IMG/VR virus record: IMGVR_UViG_3300020205_001385
Location: 1-34,713 of that record
Strand: one strand, 5' to 3'
Length of the DNA stretch: 34,713 bases
From: a virus
In this document: piece by piece, positions 1 through 8,126 of the stretch
Numbering within the stretch: position 1 is the first letter of the stretch
How the letters are laid out: the number at the start of each line of letters is the position of its first letter
Position numbers and translations under genes: made by a program
The notes under the pieces: generated by a model
What the model was told of the DNA's origin: nothing
Seen by the model: only the letters and a program-made list of their open reading frames with translations
Database searches by the model: none

Positions 1-2
1 AC

Positions 3-95
3 TTCAACAATATAACAGGACTTTTAGACGACTTGAACGGCACTTACCAGTACTACTACGGCAGTATTTTAACCGTTTCACGAACAGTATTTTAG
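3..95 (+). CDS. C-terminal fragment of upstream gene (possibly structural)
   Basis: Frame 3 is open from the window edge to a TAG at 93-95 and reads as a plausible protein C-terminus ending in SRTVF. The short stretch is rich in Asn, Gly, Tyr and Thr, as in tail-fibre or baseplate proteins, but it is too short to assign. The next gene starts 26 bp further on. The alternative frame 2 is also open from the edge into the following gene, but its residues (many Arg, Leu and Gln) look less protein-like. Function unknown; the tail-fibre idea is only an inference. Confidence 0.4.
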   Translation, partial: FNNITGLLDDLNGTYQYYYGSILTVSRTVF

Positions 96-109
96 TACCG
101 CTGGTACAA

Positions 110-116
110 TTAAATA
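110..116 (+). promoter_or_regulatory. TTAAATA box, possible late-promoter-like element
   Basis: TTAAATA lies 5 bp before the ATG at 122. It resembles the T4 late box TATAAATA but with two changes, and a start site about 6 bp downstream would give an essentially leaderless mRNA. It could be chance in AT-rich DNA. Confidence 0.25.
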
Positions 117-121
117 CGTGT

Positions 122-748
122 ATGCAAAATCACGTAGAAAAACTAAACTTCTCTGTTGACTTACCTCAATTACGAAAATACTATGAAACCCTTCAACAGG
201 AGTATTCAGACTATATTTGGAGTGTAAAAGGGTTAGCAGAAAAGGACGAATACACAGCAACACGAGTTGCAGATAGCTTACCAAATTACGGCTGGGCCAT
301 CACAACAGAAGTGCTTGATGAAACTGTAAAGTCTAATCCGCCATGGCCCGAGGTTATTAGCGAATTTAGTTATGCAGAAAAGACACTAAAACCCGAACGT
401 AAAACTCCGTTAGTGTTTGGGATAGCAGAAAAAATACTAGAACAAATACCATACGCACATCATGTTATAATGTCAGTTTTTCCTCCAACAGGAGCTACTA
501 TCCCACATAGTGATCAAGATTTTCTTTTACGGGTGCATGTTCCTCTTTATACAAACAGAGAAGTACGTTGGTTAACAGATTCTGGATATCATAAAATAGA
601 TGAACCAGGACAAGCCTATCTTTGTGACACACGTAAGATGCATGCCGCATATAACGATAGTAAAGAAAATCGTGTACATTTTATTTTTGCAATTGAAGAC
701 CGACATCTAGAAGACATTAGAAAAATTACTGGAATTATAAAAATATGA
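122..748 (+). CDS. Aspartyl/asparaginyl beta-hydroxylase-like Fe(II) oxygenase
   Basis: A 208-aa protein with the double-stranded beta-helix signature of Fe(II)/2-oxoglutarate oxygenases of the AspH type. An HSD triad pair lies at H129 and D131, in the sequence TIPHSDQDF. The distal H174 (RKMHAAYN) is followed by an Arg at about 184 (ENRVHFIF) that would bind the 2-oxoglutarate carboxylate. It probably hydroxylates an amino-acid side chain of a peptide or small substrate; the substrate is unknown. It is the first gene of a tightly packed forward run and overlaps the next gene by ATGA. ATG 122 is used because the upstream in-frame extension does not look protein-like. Confidence 0.72.
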   Translation: MQNHVEKLNFSVDLPQLRKYYETLQQEYSDYIWSVKGLAEKDEYTATRVADSLPNYGWAITTEVLDETVKSNPPWPEVISEFSYAEKTLKPERKTPLVFGIAEKILEQIPYAHHVIMSVFPPTGATIPHSDQDFLLRVHVPLYTNREVRWLTDSGYHKIDEPGQAYLCDTRKMHAAYNDSKENRVHFIFAIEDRHLEDIRKITGIIKI

Positions 749-1422
749 ATAGTTGGGATTGGTTCAATAATAACTTCTTGCCGCCACAAGATTACAATCC
801 GTACCCAAAAAAGAATCGTCCAAATTACGGAGTGAATTCTCACAATTACCGTTGTCCTGAGTTTGACACAATTGACTGGAAAAACAGTTACGTATTGCTC
901 GGAGGATCGGATGTGTTTGGGGAAGGATTAAAAGATAACGAAATCATGAGTTATTTTTTACAGGAAATGCTAGGACAACCAGTTATCAACTTAGCAGTGC
1001 CTGCTGCTTCAAATCAACATATCGTATTAACAATGAGTATGTTGGCAAGATATCATACTCCCAAGGGATGGTTAATAGGATGGAGCGATGAGTGTAGGTG
1101 GTTACATTGGGATCCAACAACGTCTGATCCAATTAAGGTACAAGCACATCGTGGACCACATAAAGAGTTTTGTGGCGATCCTTACCCTCAGTTGCTAGAT
1201 GCGTTGTCTTGGTATTCAAGCCAGTCAAGGGTCACAGCTCAGGCAATTGGAAGAGATCGATTAATTGAAATTGGTGGGGAAACTATTCCAATTTTGAAAG
1301 AATGGAATGTAACTGCTGTTCCTTATATAGATAAAGGTTTCGATAGTCAACACATTGGTATTGATACGCATCGTAAGGCTGCTGAAATACTTTATCAAAA
1401 AATTAAGGAACGCGGCCTATGA
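745..1422 (+). CDS. SGNH/GDSL-type hydrolase-like protein
   Basis: A 225-aa protein with SGNH-fold motifs: block I LLGGSDVFGEG with putative nucleophile S55, a block II-like NLAVPAASN at 82-90, and a C-terminal DSQH (D200, H203) followed by a helix typical of block V. The family holds esterases, acetyl-hydrolases and O-acyltransferases that act on glycans, lipids or small molecules. No signal peptide is seen, so it is probably cytoplasmic. It overlaps both neighbours by 4 bp (ATGA), which suggests translational coupling. A second SGNH-like gene lies on the opposite strand at the end of the same block. The substrate is not deducible. Confidence 0.65.
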   Translation: MNSWDWFNNNFLPPQDYNPYPKKNRPNYGVNSHNYRCPEFDTIDWKNSYVLLGGSDVFGEGLKDNEIMSYFLQEMLGQPVINLAVPAASNQHIVLTMSMLARYHTPKGWLIGWSDECRWLHWDPTTSDPIKVQAHRGPHKEFCGDPYPQLLDALSWYSSQSRVTAQAIGRDRLIEIGGETIPILKEWNVTAVPYIDKGFDSQHIGIDTHRKAAEILYQKIKERGL

Positions 1423-2120
1423 ATATAGAAACCCAAATTCAAAATTTTTATAGTGAAATCAAATTCCCAGGATTGTATAGTGTTGACGATTTGAACTTTT
1501 ATCAAGAAAGTATAGACAATAAGTTTTTATCCATGTATAATACAGGTATACAAGGTAGTAAGACAATCTTAGATATTGGATGCGGGACCGGATTTATTAC
1601 AAATCTATTAGCGATTAAAAACCCTGACATAAAAATTGATGCTGTAGACTTTAGTGACAGCATCGATTTTGCTTGGCGATTTGGTATTAAAAACAAAATA
1701 AAAAACGTAATGTATTATAAAGAAGATTTTTTTAAATTTAATCCAACTCAAAAATATGACTGTATTATTTGTAACGGAGTATTACACCATATGCCACTAT
1801 ATCAAGATGCGATAGAAAAAATTAAAACAATGATTACTCCAACGGGAAAATTAATACTGGGTGTATATAATCGTTATGGAAAAACAATTAAAAAAGTTTT
1901 GCCTATTACATACCGTTCCGAATTATTAAGAGCAGACCAGGAAGATGTTCCTTACGAAGTTAGTTTTTCTAATAAAGAATTTTTAAGTTATTTTTTAGAT
2001 TTTAAAATAAATTCTGTTTATCCTAGTGTTAATAAACAGTTAGTTGATATAAGCAATTTATTAAATTATAAAAATGGCGGCTTAACTGTTTACAACTTAG
2101 AAAAAGAGGCCGTGCAATGA
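1419..2120 (+). CDS. Class I SAM-dependent methyltransferase
   Basis: A 233-aa Rossmann-fold methyltransferase. Motif I is LDIGCGTG at residues 51-58, an acidic motif II (DAVDFSD) follows at 74-80, and a post-motif NGVLHH lies at 119-124, as in methyltransferase type 11/12 small-molecule enzymes. The C-terminal third is less typical and may bind substrate. The gene is strikingly AT-rich (runs of Lys, Ile and Asn codons) compared with the later part of the window, which may mark recent acquisition. It overlaps neighbours by 4 bp on each side. Target unknown. Confidence 0.8.
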   Translation: MNIETQIQNFYSEIKFPGLYSVDDLNFYQESIDNKFLSMYNTGIQGSKTILDIGCGTGFITNLLAIKNPDIKIDAVDFSDSIDFAWRFGIKNKIKNVMYYKEDFFKFNPTQKYDCIICNGVLHHMPLYQDAIEKIKTMITPTGKLILGVYNRYGKTIKKVLPITYRSELLRADQEDVPYEVSFSNKEFLSYFLDFKINSVYPSVNKQLVDISNLLNYKNGGLTVYNLEKEAVQ

Positions 2121-2647
2121 TGCAACTAATCAGTAAAAATCCTAACTTTGTAAAACAAGAATGGATTGATTGGTGTTTGCAAAACACAGGGCAACGTATG
2201 CCTAGAGATTACTATAATGCTGGAGAGATAGACCACGCTGTACATGATGTGGGCGAACGTTTAAAATGGTTTTCTGAATGGGGTATCGATCCTATGTCTA
2301 CATTTCTAGAACGTTTCGATTCATCTAACTGTCCGTTTGAGCCAGACTTTAGTTTTTTAGGTGAGCCTAATATACGCTGGGGAATATTAAAATACAAGCC
2401 AGGTTGGTACATGCCGTTGCACAGCGATGACGTTAGATTTAAAAATGAAAAACGATTGTGGATACCAATGCAAGACTATGTAGACGGGCATATGGTTATA
2501 CACGGCGGCGAGTATTTTAAAGGTTGGGAAGCTGGAGATGTATATCACTTTACTGTTGAGGATGCCATACACGGTGCCGCAAACATCTCAGGAGTTACTA
2601 GACTAGTGTTTACCGTTGTAGTATTCCCAGAGCAAGAAAACGAATAA
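2117..2647 (+). CDS. Cupin-fold Fe(II)/2OG oxygenase (AspH-like), copy A
   Basis: A 176-aa protein with H102 and D104 in the motif MPLHSDD, H152 in IHGAANI and R162 as a likely 2-oxoglutarate ligand, so the metal-binding facial triad is intact. It shares an ordered set of motifs with the next gene product: PGxxMPxHxD, WIPxQD, GHM or GHI, GDV, and HGAANI before an Arg. The two are therefore paralogues or a heteromeric pair. ATG codons at 2117 and 2120 are both possible starts; the former overlaps the preceding stop. Probably a hydroxylase; substrate unknown. Confidence 0.68.
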   Translation: MMQLISKNPNFVKQEWIDWCLQNTGQRMPRDYYNAGEIDHAVHDVGERLKWFSEWGIDPMSTFLERFDSSNCPFEPDFSFLGEPNIRWGILKYKPGWYMPLHSDDVRFKNEKRLWIPMQDYVDGHMVIHGGEYFKGWEAGDVYHFTVEDAIHGAANISGVTRLVFTVVVFPEQENE

Positions 2648-2648
2648 C

Positions 2649-3152
2649 ATGGAATTCTTAGGCAACTATAAAGACTGGATTAATCCACTATGGTTAGATG
2701 AGTTACTTTCTAATCAAGGTACTGCACGGCCCAAGGAAGGAAAACGCCCTGATAGTCCTGAAGAGGAATTAGAGTACACTAAGGCAAGAGCTGCTGGCTA
2801 TAAGGATGATGAAACTTACTTTTATATGTTTACCAAAGACAATACAAGTTTTGATATTTCTCCTCCCTTTGTCAACGGACAGTTTCATTGGTGGATAACA
2901 AAAATGTTACCCGGAAACTTTATGCCTATGCACGTTGACCCGCATACTATATATGAAAAAAATAGTATGAGGTATTGGATACCTCTTCAAGATTGGCAAC
3001 CAGGTCATATTTTTATGTACGAAAATTTAGTTATCACTGATTATAAAAAGGGCGATGTATGGTGCTATGACAATCCAACTGCCCTACACGGAGCAGCAAA
3101 TATAGGACATACTCCCAGGATAATTTTACAAATAAGCACTCATGGAAAATAA
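2649..3152 (+). CDS. Cupin-fold Fe(II)/2OG oxygenase (AspH-like), copy B
   Basis: A 167-aa paralogue of the preceding gene, carrying MPMHVD (H95, D97), WIPLQD, GDVW, LHGAANI (H147) and R157. The triad is complete. Its N-terminal 70 residues differ from copy A, which suggests a different partner or substrate. It starts 1 bp after the upstream stop and overlaps the halogenase gene by 11 bp, so it is probably co-translated with it. Hydroxylation before or after halogenation is a possible role, but only by context. Confidence 0.68.
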   Translation: MEFLGNYKDWINPLWLDELLSNQGTARPKEGKRPDSPEEELEYTKARAAGYKDDETYFYMFTKDNTSFDISPPFVNGQFHWWITKMLPGNFMPMHVDPHTIYEKNSMRYWIPLQDWQPGHIFMYENLVITDYKKGDVWCYDNPTALHGAANIGHTPRIILQISTHGK

Positions 3153-4707
3153 TAGAAAAATAATAATTGTAGGCGGTGGAACTGCTGGATGGATGACTGC
3201 TGGATATCTTGCAAAGTATCGAGGTGCAAGTAACATTACAGTAATAGAAAGTCCTACTATACCTAAAATAGGAGTAGGCGAAAGCGTAACTCCCCATGTG
3301 AGTAATTTCTTTGAAGAGATTGGAGTGCCAACACATCACTGGATGAAGCATACTGGTGCTGTTTACAAGTATGCCAATAAATTTATTAACTGGCAAACTG
3401 GCAACGGAGAGACTGAATATTTTAGTTTTAATTATACTGTTCCTGCAAAAAACTTTTACAAAGATATAACTCCTGCAATTACACAACACGATTTTTCAAA
3501 TGATGTAGAGCAAGATAGATCTACAGATTTTTTATTAAACTTGGGATACAAGTTTGATCAATATTTTAATCCCCAGTTTCACTACATGGAAAAAAATGTA
3601 GCACCATTTGATGATTCAAATTTACTGAACGGTCCATTTAGTTTTAGTCAGCATATTAATGCCGAACTTGCGGGTAATTATATTAGAGATCATATTGCCA
3701 TACCGCAAGGTGTTAATCATATATTAGCAACAGTCGACCGTGTTGAACACACAGGCGATACTATCAGTAAGTTAATTTTAAACAATGGTGATGAGATTAC
3801 AGGCGATTTGTTCATTGACTGTAGCGGTTTTCATAAAGTTTTAGTAAAAAAATTAGAGTGGGCAGAAAAGATTTATAAAGATCATCCAATAGATAGTGCA
3901 TGGGTTTGTCAAACAGAATACGAAGACCCAGCAGTAGAAATGGTAAACTATACACAAAGCATTGCAGAACCTTACGGATGGAGATTTAAAATAGGTGTTT
4001 ATCATCGTATGGGTAACGGTTATTGTTTTAGTTCAAAGTATATAAATGAAGATGATGCGTTGGAATACTTTGAAAAACAAATAGGCAAACAAAAAACAAA
4101 ACCTAGATTAATTAAATGGACTCCTGGTAGATTAGAAAAATTTGGAGGAGGCAACGTAGCTTCTATAGGGTTAAGTTGTGGATTTGTAGAACCGCTAGAA
4201 GCAAATGCTTTGTATACTATTGTAACCAGTATTAGACGATTAAACAATGTATTAGATTTACCTAGTTTAGATTTTACAACATATAACGAAAAAATGTCTT
4301 ATACTATCGACGACATTGCAGACTTTATTCTAGTACACTATACACTAAGTTCTAGGACAGACACTAAGTTTTGGACAGACATGCAAGAACTAGGTAAGAA
4401 GTTAGATCACACAGCATTGGTGTGGAACAAATACAATCATGCTAATAACTCTATGTATGGTGCTATAACAGGTTACACAATGTTTCCTGATTACATGTGG
4501 GCACAATTAGGATCATCTTGGAAGATTACTCCATATCAAAAGTATTTAGATCCTATTACTAAAAAATTGGCCGAGTTGCATTTTAAGTATAGTGAAGAAA
4601 AACACGATATTATTTCAAGTACAAGAACAAATAGTTATCATTGGCTAAAAGAAAACATTTTTGAAAATCTAACGCCTGCACAATGGCAGGAGAAGTATAT
4701 TAAATGA
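3142..4707 (+). CDS. Flavin-dependent tryptophan halogenase family protein
   Basis: A 521-aa protein. The FAD-binding GGGTAGWM lies at 11-18 and GVGESVTP at 44-51. AVYKYANKF contains K76, matching the catalytic Lys that carries or activates hypohalous acid. GFVEPLEANAL at 347-357 matches the C-terminal active-site motif with its conserved Glu. The usual WxWxIP motif appears as GWRFKI (279-284), so the second Trp is Phe and the Pro is lost. The enzyme would need a flavin reductase, and none is visible here. The family is known in cyanophages, where VirX1 of phage Syn10 has been characterised. Regiochemistry and substrate (free indole, peptide-bound or other aromatic) cannot be told from sequence. 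Confidence 0.88.
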   Translation: MENNRKIIIVGGGTAGWMTAGYLAKYRGASNITVIESPTIPKIGVGESVTPHVSNFFEEIGVPTHHWMKHTGAVYKYANKFINWQTGNGETEYFSFNYTVPAKNFYKDITPAITQHDFSNDVEQDRSTDFLLNLGYKFDQYFNPQFHYMEKNVAPFDDSNLLNGPFSFSQHINAELAGNYIRDHIAIPQGVNHILATVDRVEHTGDTISKLILNNGDEITGDLFIDCSGFHKVLVKKLEWAEKIYKDHPIDSAWVCQTEYEDPAVEMVNYTQSIAEPYGWRFKIGVYHRMGNGYCFSSKYINEDDALEYFEKQIGKQKTKPRLIKWTPGRLEKFGGGNVASIGLSCGFVEPLEANALYTIVTSIRRLNNVLDLPSLDFTTYNEKMSYTIDDIADFILVHYTLSSRTDTKFWTDMQELGKKLDHTALVWNKYNHANNSMYGAITGYTMFPDYMWAQLGSSWKITPYQKYLDPITKKLAELHFKYSEEKHDIISSTRTNSYHWLKENIFENLTPAQWQEKYIK

Positions 4708-5120
4708 TAACAGATTGGATTGAAAGATTGGCAAAACCCCGAGAAGAATTAGGAGGGATGAGCGTCTGTCCCTTTGCTAAAAATTCAGATTATAGTATTG
4801 TAGAAACAGACGGCAGTGATATTAATCCGCCGCCGTGGGACTTTGAACTTATCATTTATAAATTACCAGATGAATATTCAATTGAAGAGCTGGCTGAACT
4901 AGCAACAGAATACAACGATATTTTTCCAGAGATGATATTTTTGCCAGACCATAAGGATAGAGAAACATTCATTAATGGTGTTGCTACCAATAATGGAAAA
5001 TATAATTTAATTTTATGTCAGTGGCGTGATAACTTAAATAAAGCAAGATCCAAGCTAGAACATACAAAATACTATAGTTTTTGGGATCAAACCTATTTGG
5101 AAGAAATAACTAAATTATGA
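4704..5120 (+). CDS. Small CPFAK-motif protein, halogenase neighbour
   Basis: A 138-aa protein of unknown function. The N-terminal WIERL followed by a SVCPFAK motif (C22) loosely recalls DUF1415 proteins, but the resemblance is limited and not verified. The rest is acidic and alpha/beta in character, without signal peptide or membrane segment. It overlaps the halogenase by 4 bp and the amidinotransferase by 4 bp, which suggests it serves one of them as a partner or carrier. It could also be an independent enzyme using the Cys. Confidence 0.55.
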   Translation: MITDWIERLAKPREELGGMSVCPFAKNSDYSIVETDGSDINPPPWDFELIIYKLPDEYSIEELAELATEYNDIFPEMIFLPDHKDRETFINGVATNNGKYNLILCQWRDNLNKARSKLEHTKYYSFWDQTYLEEITKL

Positions 5121-6202
5121 GTGTATGGACAAATTGGGATCCGTTAGAGGAAGTAATAGTCGGCGACTGTCCGAGTAAGTCTAGTGAAAACTGGAATTTA
5201 GAACCGCGGGCGAGAGAATTGTTTGATGAAATATTATCTGAAACAAAAGAAGATTTAGATAATTTAGCAAACAAACTAACATCGTTAGGTGTAAAAGTAT
5301 TCAGACCAGCAATAACTAATTTTGATCAAGTGATCAATCAAGGCGATTTTATAATAAGAAACCCCACGTTTCCTATTGTTCCGAGAGATCAATATCTGGT
5401 GTACGGTGATACTGTATATCAAACTTATACCAGTATGCCTGACAGATATCTCGATAGTGTAAACTACTATGATATCTTTTTGCATTTGTTCAATGAAGGA
5501 CATAACTGGATTAGCCAACCTCCTCCAGTATTACAAAACTTTAATGACAACAAAAAGTGGTTTATCGAAGGACAACAAATATACCACGAGCAATATAAAA
5601 ATAGTGTACTATGGCACACAGCTACAATGTTTAAATGCGGTGATGCACTTATTACAAACAATTTAGGACCAGGCAGTAAGTTGGGATTAGAATGGATGCG
5701 AAGAAATACTAACGCTAACATTATAAACAACGACAATACTATAGTAGACAACTGGGGACACATTGATCATGGATTCTACATGAGCGATGACGATACTGTG
5801 TTTTGTTTGAATAAACGATGGGTGCCAGAAGTGCTACGTAATAAGAATGTAATTGAACTAGATTCGTTGACTCCAAAGCCTGCGTTTGACTATCAACTGT
5901 TTATGGAAGAGTGGAAAACTAGTAAAGGCAAATTAACAGTAGAGTGGCTAGAAGGTTGGATTTCCGAATGGAAGGGTTACTCACAAGAAATTGCTTTTGA
6001 AAGTAATAACCTCATTGTTGATTCAAAAAATATAATATTTTCTATAGAACAGCCAAAGGTGTTTGACTTAATGTCTGGTATGGGAATTACTCCGCACGTA
6101 TGTAAAATGCGGCACGGCTTGTTTTGGGAAGCAGGAATTCATTGTTTAACACTAGACATAAAAAGAAAAGGATTTAATCGTACAGTAATTTCGGCATCAT
6201 AA
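5117..6202 (+). CDS. Glycine amidinotransferase-like enzyme
   Basis: A 361-aa member of the amidinotransferase family (GATM, StrB and AmtA type), which moves the amidino group of arginine to an amine. It starts with the typical WDPLEEVIVG and has the catalytic elements in order: MFKCGDALIT (D176), GHIDHGFYM (H215) and a C-terminal GIHCLTLDIKR (C343). The segment KLGLEWMRRN before HID matches the family. Length is close to the usual 350-420 aa. The acceptor amine is unknown. With an aminotransferase later in the same run, a route from a keto group to an amine to a guanidine is conceivable. Confidence 0.82.
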   Translation: MSVWTNWDPLEEVIVGDCPSKSSENWNLEPRARELFDEILSETKEDLDNLANKLTSLGVKVFRPAITNFDQVINQGDFIIRNPTFPIVPRDQYLVYGDTVYQTYTSMPDRYLDSVNYYDIFLHLFNEGHNWISQPPPVLQNFNDNKKWFIEGQQIYHEQYKNSVLWHTATMFKCGDALITNNLGPGSKLGLEWMRRNTNANIINNDNTIVDNWGHIDHGFYMSDDDTVFCLNKRWVPEVLRNKNVIELDSLTPKPAFDYQLFMEEWKTSKGKLTVEWLEGWISEWKGYSQEIAFESNNLIVDSKNIIFSIEQPKVFDLMSGMGITPHVCKMRHGLFWEAGIHCLTLDIKRKGFNRTVISAS

Positions 6203-6205
6203 ATA
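6198..6205 (+). promoter_or_regulatory. CATAAATA box before radical SAM gene
   Basis: CATAAATA, one base from the T4 late consensus TATAAATA, overlaps the stop of the upstream gene and ends 4 bp before the ATG at 6210. If active it would start transcription about at the start codon. Weak evidence. Confidence 0.25.
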
Positions 6206-6209
6206 TTAG

Positions 6210-8126
6210 ATGAAAAACGTATATCTAATACAAGCTGAAATCTCATCCGGCCCGTCAAATGAACACTACTTACCATTTAGTGTTGGATGTATCTGGGCAT
6301 ACGCTAATCAATTTAAAGATATACAATCAAATTTTAAATTATGTGATGTAATTTGGCAAAGAGACCGCCAGGCAAATGTATTAGATAAAATTGTAGATCC
6401 AGATATTGTGGGGTTTAGTTGCTATGTATGGAATCATAATTGGAATTTAACTCTTGCTAAAAAAATAAAAAACAAATATCCAAATTGTTTAATTGTGTTC
6501 GGCGGGCCAAGTGTTAATGAAGAATGGTCTAACTACAAATTCATTGACGTAGCAATGTTTGGTGAAGGTGAAGTTGCTTGGGCAGAACTTTTAAGACTAT
6601 ATCAAGATAACAAACCCATACCTAAATATTGGAACAATCCTAGACAAAACGATATTGCTAATTTTCCAAGTCCGTACACTACTGGATTCTTTGATAAAAT
6701 TATCGAAGAGAATCCGGATGTAAGTTGGTTTATGATGTTAGAGACTAACAGAGGATGTCCGTATCATTGTACATTCTGCGGTTGGGGTGCAGACTATTTA
6801 AACAAACTTAAAAACTTTAATCTACATAGAGTTGAAGAAGAAATTGCATGGGCAATAACACATAATATACATTGGATGTTTATCATCGACGCAAACTCAG
6901 GAATCATGAAAGAACGTGATGTAGAAATTGCGTGGATGATCCGAAGAGCTATAGAAACTCCGGGCAGTAAAATTAGACGTGTTACATTTAATCACGCTAA
7001 AAATTTAAATGAACATTGCTTTGAAATGGAGAAAGTAATACAAGATTGGACTTATGGTTTAGAAATAGCCATACAAAGTATGCACCAACCTACACTCACT
7101 GCATCTAAACGAATCAATATGGGTATGAATAATTTAGAACGTGCTTATGCATTATGTCGTAAACACGGCATTCGCTACTATACGGAACTAGTGCTTGGGT
7201 TGCCTGAAGAAACTAAAGAAACATATATTAACGGATTAATGAAGTTGCTAGAATTAGGACAGCATGATAGTGTAAAAACATATCCGTGTACAGTAATACC
7301 TAATAGCGAAATGGATACAACTGAATACAGAGATCGCTACGGAATTAAATTAATATATCCAAGAGACATGTACAGAAGTCCAGAAGAAAGAATATGGGAC
7401 GATGAAGATCTAAGCCATGAAACAATAGCTATGGTATCTTCTACTGATTCAGCATCAAGTCAAGATTTAGCAGATTGTTTAAGTTACAGTTGGATGATGA
7501 GCCAGTTTCACTATGCAGGTATTACCCAACTTGTAGCACGATATTTGTATCATATTAAAAAAATAAACTATCGAGATTACTATGATAGTTTTTATCAAGC
7601 ATTAAAAAACGACAGCATAGGAAGCAACTTATTAAACAACGTTGAAGAAATATTACAAAATTATATGATTCACGGCGAAGTTCCAAAAAATGATAAATGG
7701 GGTAATGTTGTAGCCCTTACACTACCTGAAAGCTACGGCAGTGATGTAGTAATTCAAAATAAGAATCATTTTATACAACTAGGGTTAACTGTTGCTAATA
7801 AATTTGCTGAGATAGATTCTAGTATAATTGAATTGCAGTATGCATTTACAAAAACAGTTAATCAAGAATATCCGTATGTTGTTCATTCGACTATAGATAT
7901 TGATAGATGGGAAGTTGCTGATTGTTCTTACGAGATAGTCGATAGAAAAGCTGTCAGTCATATGCATGATCAAATGTATCACAAGTATTTGTTAAAGACT
8001 GATATTAAAAATATAACAAATCCATATGTTGAAAAATATATAGATGATACTTATAAAGGTCAAAAAATTGCCACTATCCCTATTAACTTAATTCCTTCAA
8101 CTGTACTAGAAGGTCGAGTAATGTAA
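6210..8126 (+). CDS. B12-binding-domain radical SAM protein
   Basis: A 638-aa protein. The N-terminal 140 residues resemble a cobalamin-binding Rossmann domain: IVGFSCYVWN at 67-76, FGGP at 97-100 and MFGEGEVAWAELL at 116-128. The radical SAM domain follows, with NRGCPYHCTFCGW at 180-192 (C183, C187, C190 for the 4Fe-4S cluster) and LVLGLPEETKE near 330. The 200-residue C-terminus is unassigned and may be substrate-specific. Enzymes of this class methylate unreactive carbons, or cyclise or epimerise substrates. It begins 7 bp after the amidinotransferase stop and overlaps the next gene by 1 bp. Confidence 0.87.
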   Translation: MKNVYLIQAEISSGPSNEHYLPFSVGCIWAYANQFKDIQSNFKLCDVIWQRDRQANVLDKIVDPDIVGFSCYVWNHNWNLTLAKKIKNKYPNCLIVFGGPSVNEEWSNYKFIDVAMFGEGEVAWAELLRLYQDNKPIPKYWNNPRQNDIANFPSPYTTGFFDKIIEENPDVSWFMMLETNRGCPYHCTFCGWGADYLNKLKNFNLHRVEEEIAWAITHNIHWMFIIDANSGIMKERDVEIAWMIRRAIETPGSKIRRVTFNHAKNLNEHCFEMEKVIQDWTYGLEIAIQSMHQPTLTASKRINMGMNNLERAYALCRKHGIRYYTELVLGLPEETKETYINGLMKLLELGQHDSVKTYPCTVIPNSEMDTTEYRDRYGIKLIYPRDMYRSPEERIWDDEDLSHETIAMVSSTDSASSQDLADCLSYSWMMSQFHYAGITQLVARYLYHIKKINYRDYYDSFYQALKNDSIGSNLLNNVEEILQNYMIHGEVPKNDKWGNVVALTLPESYGSDVVIQNKNHFIQLGLTVANKFAEIDSSIIELQYAFTKTVNQEYPYVVHSTIDIDRWEVADCSYEIVDRKAVSHMHDQMYHKYLLKTDIKNITNPYVEKYIDDTYKGQKIATIPINLIPSTVLEGRVM

